The notes under the pieces were generated by a model that was not told where the DNA came from, did no database searches, and was given only the letters and a program-made list of their open reading frames with translations. Positions 1 through 6,377 of a stretch of DNA of 10,508 bases are shown one piece after another. Every line of letters begins with the position of its first letter. The first letter of the stretch is position 1. This DNA is from Candidatus Thorarchaeota archaeon (GTDB lineage: Archaea > Asgardarchaeota > Thorarchaeia > Thorarchaeales > Thorarchaeaceae). The translations under genes were made by a program, and so were the position numbers. Location: NCBI GenBank assembly GCA_016840245.1, contig JAEOST010000062.1, positions 1 to 10,508 of the forward strand, given 5' to 3'.

Positions 1-419
1 CCTCCATATCTCCCACAGTCCCCAAAACTGAAGCCAGTACTCTTGTATCCACCCTCTGGTTCTGCATGGATGACATGCAGTGCATCAACGTCGCTCTCTA
101 ACCAGTCCATCTGTCTCACGAATATCGGACTGCCACTAGTTGTGTCAACACCCTTCACTGCAAAGAGTGTGCATCCGAAATAGAACCAAGGTGATAACAT
201 AATACTCGTGAGCGCTTCATATCTTGTGTTAGAGACCTCACTGATTCCTCTGATTTCGTCTAGGATATCTGGTGCAAATTTCTCTACAGCTACCTCGCAT
301 TGTTGTGCAAATTCTATCTGCTTCTCATTTGGTTTGAAGTTTCTGTGAAACTGGGCTAGTGTCTTACCAAAAGAAAGGCCCATCTCACGATACGATCCTT
401 TTACTCTAAACTCTTTCAT
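1..419 (-). CDS. C45-type Ntn-hydrolase / acyltransferase-like protein (N-terminal part, cut by window edge)
   Basis: Translating the complement from the ATG at 419-417 gives 139 uninterrupted residues running off the left edge. The protein opens with MKEFRVKGSYREMGLSFG, the usual N-terminal G-S-x-x-E-x-G pattern of peptidase family C45 (acyl-CoA:6-aminopenicillanate acyltransferase-like). A Gly82-Cys83-Thr84 step is followed about 20 residues later by R102-Q-M-D105-W106. In this family the precursor cleaves itself at the Gly-Cys bond and the freed Cys is the N-terminal nucleophile; the downstream N/D-[DW] stretch belongs to the active-site region. Substrate cannot be told: members include amide hydrolases and acyltransferases. 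No signal peptide is visible, so it is probably cytoplasmic. The frame is open back to the stop of the upstream gene at 509-507 but holds no other ATG, GTG or TTG, so ATG 419 is the start. About two thirds of a typical family member lies outside the window. Confidence 0.85.
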   Translation of the reverse strand, partial: MKEFRVKGSYREMGLSFGKTLAQFHRNFKPNEKQIEFAQQCEVAVEKFAPDILDEIRGISEVSNTRYEALTSIMLSPWFYFGCTLFAVKGVDTTSGSPIFVRQMDWLESDVDALHVIHAEPEGGYKSTGFSFGDCGRYG

Positions 420-506
420 TATTTCACTTCGTTGTTTGAATGGTTCGAGTCGTTGACGAAGCGGAACGAAACTGAGTATTAACTGGTTTACTTTGAATTG
501 CCGAGC

Positions 507-1175
507 TTACTTCATCGTGACCTTGAAACTACAACAGCTACTACCTGCAAGCACTGTATCGACTTTTTCAACTTCTGCAGACTCACCGAACGCAGCTTCG
601 AAGTTTGTACGTAACCATGAACTTGAGCAGTTGCATAATGTTGGAGTGTCGATTAGACCAAATCCAACAATAGGACAAAGGCACTTTGGATATGAGACCT
701 CAATGGTCTTCTCGTCTACACATCGAAGAAGTTCTTGACCCTGAAACACGTTAGCATTCATTTTCTGTAAGAAGTCCTTGAGACCCTCTGATTCAGCCCA
801 GTTCTTCTTGAAACCATCAGTTGCGTGTCCTGCACAGGCCTCACCACAAACTGAGAGAATGCGAGCTCTCGTTTCTGGTTCTTGTTTCTCTATTGTTGCC
901 ATAAGGATTGATAGCCACTCTTTCAGTTCACCCATCTGCTCAGGACTTGGCTCTTCAATTCCATCAAGAACTTCTAATACACTCGTCTTCACAGATCCTG
1001 GATCATCAAGATTCATCCACGCCTCTGAGAATCCTTCGATCTCAGAAGACTGGAATTTTTTGAATGCTGACTTGAACTGAGCTCTAGTTGACTCATCCAA
1101 TCTACTCATACTATCTGCTAGAGCAGTGAGCCAGTTCTTCATGAATCCCCGAAACCATTGTTCCCATTGCGACAT
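507..1175 (-). CDS. cysteine-rich DUF6144-like protein (V4R / ATC-hydrolase-like C-terminus)
   Basis: This 222-residue protein is predicted soluble. Residues 1-100 are mostly helical and acidic, starting with the Trp-rich MSQWEQWFRGFMKNW. The C-terminal half holds nine cysteines: C110-G-E-A-C114, C152, P163-K-C165-L-C167-P, C181-N-C183-S and C214-C215-S-F. The order CG-x2-C, then Y-P-x-C-x-C-P, then C-x-C-S-x2-W-L, then a final acidic strand and C-x-F resembles what I recall of DUF6144, whose last part is related to the V4R and L-2-amino-thiazoline-4-carboxylic acid hydrolase (PF14196) folds. Function is unknown for this family; the paired cysteines suggest metal binding or redox chemistry (inference). 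It precedes the C45-like gene by 87 bases on the same strand and may share its transcript. A TATA-like run about 40 bases upstream fits the chosen ATG. No clear Shine-Dalgarno is seen. Confidence 0.8.
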   Translation of the reverse strand: MSQWEQWFRGFMKNWLTALADSMSRLDESTRAQFKSAFKKFQSSEIEGFSEAWMNLDDPGSVKTSVLEVLDGIEEPSPEQMGELKEWLSILMATIEKQEPETRARILSVCGEACAGHATDGFKKNWAESEGLKDFLQKMNANVFQGQELLRCVDEKTIEVSYPKCLCPIVGFGLIDTPTLCNCSSSWLRTNFEAAFGESAEVEKVDTVLAGSSCCSFKVTMK

Positions 1176-1211
1176 GATATTTCACATTCCCAGAACCTGT
1201 TGAGCACTTGC

Positions 1212-1222
1212 TTATTTGATAC
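1212..1222 (-). promoter_or_regulatory. possible TATA box of the DUF6144-like gene
   Basis: On the minus strand this reads as the A/T-rich run TATCAAATAAG, centred about 42 bases ahead of the ATG at 1175. The position fits an archaeal promoter with a short leader. It lies downstream of the terminator of the preceding surface-protein gene, so a separate promoter is expected here. The match is weak and no distinct BRE is obvious. Confidence 0.35.
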
Positions 1223-1251
1223 TCTCGGTCAAGGCGATAGGTTTACGGAAG

Positions 1252-1283
1252 AAAAAGTAGAGGAAGGAGCCTTGTGGCTCCTT
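1252..1283 (-). terminator. hairpin plus U-run terminator of the SBBP surface-protein gene
   Basis: A perfect 8-base stem, AAGGAGCC / GGCTCCTT, lies at 1264-1283 with a 4-base loop (ACAA on the transcribed sense). It begins 6 bases after the TAG stop at 1292-1290. Eight bases further down the minus strand is a run of five T (1252-1256) in a pyrimidine-rich stretch. The same stem occurs at the same distance behind the 736-residue gene (6268-6287). Confidence 0.7.
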
Positions 1284-1289
1284 GTGAAT

Positions 1290-1373
1290 CTATGAACTCT
1301 TACGTTTCATCACAATGACAATGATGATGACTACGGCTACGCCTCCTACTCCAGCTATGACAAGAATCATTGT
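1290..1373 (-). repeat. anchor-coding 3' end, copy 1 of a DNA-level duplicate
   Basis: The last 28 codons of the SBBP protein, from the membrane helix to TAG, align without gaps to 6294-6377 of the neighbouring gene; by eye about 72 of 84 bases match. Both code for I-T/P-T-M-I-L then I-A-G-x-G-G-V-A-V and end in MKRKSS. The similarity continues past the stop into the terminator stem. Confidence 0.75.
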
Positions 1374-4300
1374 GATATCCTCGGGCGGAGGAGTAGTTGT
1401 GGTGGTGGGTTCAGTAGGTGTAGAGGTGGTTGTAGTAGTAGTTGTGGTGGTTGGTTCAGTAGGTGTAGAGGTGGTTGTAGCAGTAGTTGTGGTGGAGGTT
1501 GTGGTGGTAGTTGTAGTGGTTGTGGTTGGAGATGTAGATGCAGAAGTGACTATGACCAATATACTGTTTGATGCAGTATTTCCACCAATATCTGTAACAG
1601 TCAGTGTGACTAAATGTGTTCCCACAGCAAGGCCATCTACTGAAACTATGATTGTATCTACAGTCCAGTCATATGACCCAATTGATGACCCATTAATGAA
1701 AATCTCGTATGAAACTGGATGCAGATCAGTGGCTGTCCATGAAATCTGATTTCCTGTGTCTCCTTCTTCATATTCGATATCACTAGGACTGCTGATAGTG
1801 GGTGCTGTACCATCCACGACATATACCCATGCTGTGTCTGTGGCAGTGTTACCTCCGATATCTTGGACCCATAACGTGTAGTTGTAGCTTCCATAATCCA
1901 GTCCGTCAATCTGGATCGCAACTTGGCTGCCATCCCATACACCTGAATCAATTACCACACCATTTCTATATACCACATAGGTGTCAGGGTTAGCATCACT
2001 CGGGGTCCATGTCAACCAGTGACCTGTGGAGAGCTCATCATACGTTATGTCATCAGGCACATCTATGATTGGAGTCGTATCATCATCGATGACTGTAATC
2101 CAGACTGTACTGGTAGCACTGTTACCACCTTCATCATAGACAATGATGGTGAAATTGTAACCACCAAGTGACAGCCCGTCTATTCCTACTGTTATGTTAT
2201 CATCATCAGGACTCCATTCACCATAGTCCCAACGAGCTTCATTAACCAGCAGAGTGTAGGAGTCAGGATTAGCGTCATATGGTGCCCACATCACAGTATT
2301 TCCAATCGAACCTACTTGAACGTTGAAATCAGAAGGATCATCAATTGTTGGGGCATTCACATCGAATCCAATCATTGTGACAAAAGCATCTACTGCTCCT
2401 GCAAAAGTCTCATTAAATGCATCTTCAGTTGGGAATGTTTCTGAGTTAGTGTGTCCGACCACGATTATGGAACCATCACTATGGACATCAATTCCGTGAG
2501 CCTTCTCTTCGTTCGGTCCACCTAACATTGTTGCAAATCCAATTCCATCATGTGTGGGTGTAAGACGTGCAACAACAACGTCCCAATTTCCACTATGGGA
2601 TGCATCTAATGCATTACTCATTGGAATTCCATTTCCATATGTCGAACCTGTGATATACAAATGCCCTCCGGAACCTTGTACAATGGCCTCTGCTTCATCA
2701 AAATTACTTGTACCAAGGTATGTACTAAAGATAGTGCCAGTTCCGGTGCTGTTTATTCCTGTAATGATGATGTCTCTGATACCCTGAAATGTCATAATCT
2801 CATTCCTCAGGGGATAGTCCCCCTGTTCTGCAAAACCTACAAAGAATGCTTGGCCTGAGGAGTCAACAACAATATCACGTGCAATGTCATGACCTGAGGA
2901 TCCAAGATAGGTGCTGTAACTCAGAACCGATTCTCCAGGTTTTATCTTCGTTATGAAAACATCATATCCTCCGTTATTCGTGGAATTCATTGCATTGTTT
3001 GTTGGATAGTTAGATGACCCAGTAGCTCCAACGATATAGCAATAATCATCCGAATCGATTGCTAGGTTATATGCAAAGTCGTCATCGTTTCCACCAATGA
3101 ACGTTGAATACAGAATATTCTGTCCTGTAGAATCATACTTCGTGAGGATGACATCCATTAAACTGCCTTTTGTATCATTATATGCATTTACCGTTGGGAA
3201 ATCATAGCTTGTGGTGTACCCTACAACGTATACATCTCCTGAGGTATCCAAATCTAGTCCATATGCAGCGTCTTCAGAATCACCTCCTAGAAATGTAGAG
3301 AACAGAAGATTAGCTCCAGTACTATCTAGTTTCAGAAGGAAGGCATCCGAAGCTCCTCCACCATACGTTGAATTTTGAGCATTAACAAGTGGAAATCCTG
3401 TATCAGATTCTGTCCGTCCGCATATGTAGATATTTCCAAAGGTATCTAGTATTACATCCCTTGCAATGTCAGAGTCATACCCACCTATATACGTCGAGAA
3501 TAGCATCTCACCAGTGATACTGAATTTAGTGAGGAAGATATCATCATCCCCACTCCAAGTGTCATTGAATGCGTTTAATGTTGGGAAGTTTGGACTGAGG
3601 GTTTCTCCAACAACATAGGAGTTGCCTGCACTATCCAAGACAACTGCCCAGGCATTATCTGAAGGTCCACCTCCTAAGAACGTGCTGTATCGGAAGTATG
3701 TGTTTCCACGAAGGAAATTGTAAATCACACTGACCTCATTCCCAGCTGAGTCATTTGCATATACCCTTAGAGTATAGGTATCCTCAAACGTGCAAGGAAT
3801 ATTGTAGGGTTCGCCTAATGTGAGATTTTCCCCATTGTCCCAGTTGTACACGACAGTATCAATGAACCAGTCATCAGTCACATCAAGGTCAATGTGCATC
3901 CCGCCGTGAATCTTCTGAAGGGTTTCAGGGCTATTGAGAGTAATCACCGGGTCAGTGGTGTCTTCAGCTAGTTTTGCTAGATATCCATAGCCATAATCCT
4001 GATACTCCCGAACAAGGGGAAAGTTTGATGAATATGTACTTCCAGCCACGAAGATGCTACCGCTTGAATCAGCTCCAATAGCATACACTCGATCAGAATC
4101 TTCCCCCCCCAGATATGTACTGAACTCAATAGTATCCAATGCAGCATTTATTCTCATTACGAATCCATCGAAGGTCCCACCATTGTAAGTCCCATCATAG
4201 GGATTGACCTGCACAAAACTATCCGATAGCGTCATTCCCCCAATGTAGACCTTATCATCCGGTCCAATATTCACTGTGGTAGCAACATCCACTGAATCAG

Positions 4301-6110
4301 TGCCTAAGAATGTACTCATGTCCAGTGACCCGTGATCTTCTGATAGAACAGTCAAAAATCCATCATTGGCTGCATGATAGCTTTGAAGCTCAGAGGTTAT
4401 TGGGAAGTTTGAGCTATTTGTATATCCAACAATATAGCAACGACCATCATCTCCAACCACTATATCTTGTGCTCTCTCATTACCTACACCACCAAGATAT
4501 GCTGATTGATTAAGTCCTTGACCATCAGGATCAAGAATAGTAATGAATCCATCCCAGTCCCCCCCACCGTGAAGTGCATCTAATGACCCCACCGATGTTG
4601 GATAATCAGATGAATTCGTGTTACCCGCAACGTAACAATATCCATTCAAACCAACCGCTACCGCATCAGCATAGTCATCCATATTTCCTCCCAAGAATGA
4701 AGAGTATTCGAAATCACTTAGGTCCATAGAGAATTTTACTACATATCCATCAGTATTCCCATCCTGAGAGGAATCGAAGGCATCTTGCATAGGGAAATCA
4801 TTAGACCTCGTTCCACCAACAACATACACTTCGTTTGTACTGGGATGTAAAGCAATCCCTAATGCGGAATCTATATCACTTCCTCCTATATAGGAGGCAT
4901 ATTCCCATCCACCTGTTTCATTCATCCTGATAATGAATGCATCCGATTGCCCTCCATTGTAGGAAGTACTATTGGCATCTACAGTGGTCGGAAAGTTGTG
5001 AGAGTTCGTCGTACCACAGACATACACATTGCCAAGATCATCTAGCTCAATATCTCTTCCTTCTGTAACTTCTCCAGTTCCCCAAAAGTAATAGTATGAG
5101 CTCCAGATAGGGGTTCCATTTGGGGCATGTTTTCCAATATACATGTCCCATTCCCTTTCAGGCAAACCTACGACGTACCTAAATCCTGTGACATAACAAT
5201 TGCCATCTGCATCAACTGCAAGAGCCTCAAGGGAAGCTCCAACGAGTCCATGGGTCACATATGTACTGAATGGAAGAAACCAAGGATCGATGGTTAGGGT
5301 CTGTCTGTGATCGAATAAATCCACATGGAATCCATAGCAGTTTGGAATACTTGGATCTGATGTAAATCGTGTGTTGACTGTCGTTCCATCAGCTTGGAAG
5401 ACGTTGAGACCTGTATCTTGGAATATAGCATTGGATTCAAGATTAATTGATACCGACGCCTCATCAACAGTTATGGAGACCGAGTCACTTGCTTTGAGTC
5501 TAATTTGTGATGGGTCAGCACCTGGATGAACAAGAAACTCATACTTGAGACCTCTGTCTGACATGAAATATCGAAGGTCTATCCCATCGTAGAGGTTAGG
5601 AAACATAATCTCATCGAAGGTTGGTATATTTGCAATCTGCATATCACTCATTATGTAATTGACTACATGCACCTTCTTCTTCACCCCGTCAGGTATGACA
5701 TCATTCGAACCTGGAAATGTAATGGTGAAGTATATCGACTCATCATTTGGTCCTAACAATCTGAAATCGACTCTAGACTCACCAAAACTAACAGAAACCG
5801 TATTTGAAGAGAAATAGTATTTGATGGACTCATCTGGAAGCTGTCCGAGATTCTTGATGAACCCTCCAAATGACATCTCCTGAATACCCGTAGGTGGTAC
5901 ATCAACATCAAAATTCACTCCCTCATCATCTAACATCTCAAGAATTTTGGATGCGTCCTGAACAAGTCCTAAATCATTCTCTAATTCTATCTCCGATGAT
6001 GGATTGATAACCATGGTAGAAGTAGACATTAGTGGCACAAGAAGTAACAAAGTAACATATACTGTCACAAGAGCCCGTGAGGTGGTCATAGAGCACATTC
6101 TCCCAATCAT
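1290..6110 (-). CDS. giant surface protein: DUF7948-like domain, two SBBP beta-propellers, Ig-like modules, Thr stalk, C-terminal anchor
   Basis: This 1606-residue secreted, membrane-anchored protein has a hydrophobic signal (about 12-30), then a DUF7948-like domain (about 83-275, with the typical F-I-K-N-x-G-Q). Next comes a first set of seven repeats opening at about 281, 337, 405, 470, 536, 599 and 664, a single Ig-like domain (about 719-800), and a second set of seven at 809, 872, 938, 1002, 1066, 1129 and 1193. The repeats (S-T-[FY]-[LI]-G-G, D-x-x-G-N-x-Y-[VI]-x-G-x-T, then [NDS]-[FY]-P) match SBBP (PF06739), each about 64 residues. Three Ig-like modules of about 90 residues follow (1253-1343, 1345-1434, 1435-1522), then a Thr-rich stalk (about 1525-1577), a membrane helix (about 1581-1600) and MKRKSS. 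Many N-x-S/T sequons suggest glycosylation. The likely role is adhesion or surface-layer display; no catalytic site is visible. The translation start may be Met8 (ATG at 6089-6087), which has GGGAG about 10 bases upstream and gives a cleaner signal peptide. Confidence 0.93.
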   Translation of the reverse strand: MIGRMCSMTTSRALVTVYVTLLLLVPLMSTSTMVINPSSEIELENDLGLVQDASKILEMLDDEGVNFDVDVPPTGIQEMSFGGFIKNLGQLPDESIKYYFSSNTVSVSFGESRVDFRLLGPNDESIYFTITFPGSNDVIPDGVKKKVHVVNYIMSDMQIANIPTFDEIMFPNLYDGIDLRYFMSDRGLKYEFLVHPGADPSQIRLKASDSVSITVDEASVSINLESNAIFQDTGLNVFQADGTTVNTRFTSDPSIPNCYGFHVDLFDHRQTLTIDPWFLPFSTYVTHGLVGASLEALAVDADGNCYVTGFRYVVGLPEREWDMYIGKHAPNGTPIWSSYYYFWGTGEVTEGRDIELDDLGNVYVCGTTNSHNFPTTVDANSTSYNGGQSDAFIIRMNETGGWEYASYIGGSDIDSALGIALHPSTNEVYVVGGTRSNDFPMQDAFDSSQDGNTDGYVVKFSMDLSDFEYSSFLGGNMDDYADAVAVGLNGYCYVAGNTNSSDYPTSVGSLDALHGGGDWDGFITILDPDGQGLNQSAYLGGVGNERAQDIVVGDDGRCYIVGYTNSSNFPITSELQSYHAANDGFLTVLSEDHGSLDMSTFLGTDSVDVATTVNIGPDDKVYIGGMTLSDSFVQVNPYDGTYNGGTFDGFVMRINAALDTIEFSTYLGGEDSDRVYAIGADSSGSIFVAGSTYSSNFPLVREYQDYGYGYLAKLAEDTTDPVITLNSPETLQKIHGGMHIDLDVTDDWFIDTVVYNWDNGENLTLGEPYNIPCTFEDTYTLRVYANDSAGNEVSVIYNFLRGNTYFRYSTFLGGGPSDNAWAVVLDSAGNSYVVGETLSPNFPTLNAFNDTWSGDDDIFLTKFSITGEMLFSTYIGGYDSDIARDVILDTFGNIYICGRTESDTGFPLVNAQNSTYGGGASDAFLLKLDSTGANLLFSTFLGGDSEDAAYGLDLDTSGDVYVVGYTTSYDFPTVNAYNDTKGSLMDVILTKYDSTGQNILYSTFIGGNDDDFAYNLAIDSDDYCYIVGATGSSNYPTNNAMNSTNNGGYDVFITKIKPGESVLSYSTYLGSSGHDIARDIVVDSSGQAFFVGFAEQGDYPLRNEIMTFQGIRDIIITGINSTGTGTIFSTYLGTSNFDEAEAIVQGSGGHLYITGSTYGNGIPMSNALDASHSGNWDVVVARLTPTHDGIGFATMLGGPNEEKAHGIDVHSDGSIIVVGHTNSETFPTEDAFNETFAGAVDAFVTMIGFDVNAPTIDDPSDFNVQVGSIGNTVMWAPYDANPDSYTLLVNEARWDYGEWSPDDDNITVGIDGLSLGGYNFTIIVYDEGGNSATSTVWITVIDDDTTPIIDVPDDITYDELSTGHWLTWTPSDANPDTYVVYRNGVVIDSGVWDGSQVAIQIDGLDYGSYNYTLWVQDIGGNTATDTAWVYVVDGTAPTISSPSDIEYEEGDTGNQISWTATDLHPVSYEIFINGSSIGSYDWTVDTIIVSVDGLAVGTHLVTLTVTDIGGNTASNSILVIVTSASTSPTTTTTTTTTTSTTTTATTTSTPTEPTTTTTTTTTSTPTEPTTTTTPPPEDITMILVIAGVGGVAVVIIIVIVMKRKSS
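1408..1497 (-). repeat. two tandem 45-base units in the Thr-rich stalk
   Basis: Bases 1408-1452 and 1453-1497 match at 42 of 45 positions. The unit codes for 15 residues built around S-T-P-T-E-P flanked by threonines (protein positions about 1548-1553 and 1563-1568). Because the period is a multiple of three, loss or gain of a unit would shorten or lengthen the stalk without breaking the frame. Stalk Thr residues are typical O-glycosylation targets. Confidence 0.8.
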
Positions 6111-6147
6111 AAATGAAACGAATGGTCTCAGTACTAGGTCATTGGTG

Positions 6148-6157
6148 AATTATAAGT
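6148..6157 (-). promoter_or_regulatory. probable TATA box of the SBBP surface-protein gene
   Basis: On the minus strand this reads ACTTATAATT, a good archaeal TATA match, about 42 bases ahead of ATG 6110 and about 63 ahead of ATG 6089. Transcription would begin near 6126. It lies in the 183-base gap after the terminator of the upstream 736-residue gene, so the two surface genes appear to be separate units. Confidence 0.5.
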
Positions 6158-6255
6158 ACGTCGAAATTCAGAATATGTGTGTGTTAAAGCCAAGTTTTGA
6201 ACTGCATGTTCATTTGCATGATTCTGAGAAATGGTCAAGTCTAGTTGATTGCAAT

Positions 6256-6287
6256 AAAAAGGAGGAGAAGGAGCCACAAGGCTCCTT
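6256..6287 (-). terminator. hairpin plus U-run terminator of the beta-helix surface-protein gene
   Basis: The stem AAGGAGCC / GGCTCCTT at 6268-6287 is the same perfect 8-base stem found after the SBBP gene, again starting 6 bases after a TAG stop. Here the loop reads TTGT on the transcribed sense, the complement of the other copy's ACAA. A pyrimidine run with five T (6256-6260) follows on the minus strand. Confidence 0.7.
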
Positions 6288-6293
6288 GTTCGT

Positions 6294-6377
6294 CTAAGAA
6301 CTCTTGCGTTTCATCACAAGTACAATGATGACGATTACTGCTACTCCACCTGCTCCAGCTATGATTAGAATCATTGT
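6294..6377 (-). repeat. anchor-coding 3' end, copy 2 of a DNA-level duplicate
   Basis: This is the counterpart of 1290-1373. It encodes the same GxGGVAV-type membrane helix and MKRKSS tail, followed by the same terminator stem at identical spacing. The flanking stalk sequence is also Thr-rich but differs in detail, so the sharpest shared block is the anchor and terminator. Confidence 0.75.

Noticed and set aside
493..1080. Two plus-strand frames (493-738 and 778-1080) opposite the cysteine-rich gene
   Set aside because: They are shadows of the DUF6144-like gene, whose conserved cysteine motifs are on the minus strand.
1381..1540. Low-complexity GTT/GGT tract as a CRISPR or non-coding repeat
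   Set aside because: It is in-frame coding sequence for the threonine stalk, and there are no spacers.
1315..1749. Valine-rich plus-strand frame of 144 codons
   Set aside because: It is the antisense of the Thr-rich stalk (ACN codons read backwards as GTN/GGT) and the Ig-like region of the SBBP protein. The sense frame has clear domains.
6004..6297. Plus-strand 97-codon frame spanning the gap between the two surface genes
   Set aside because: It runs antisense over the signal-peptide region and the terminator, has no family resemblance, and the gap is explained by promoter, leader and terminator.
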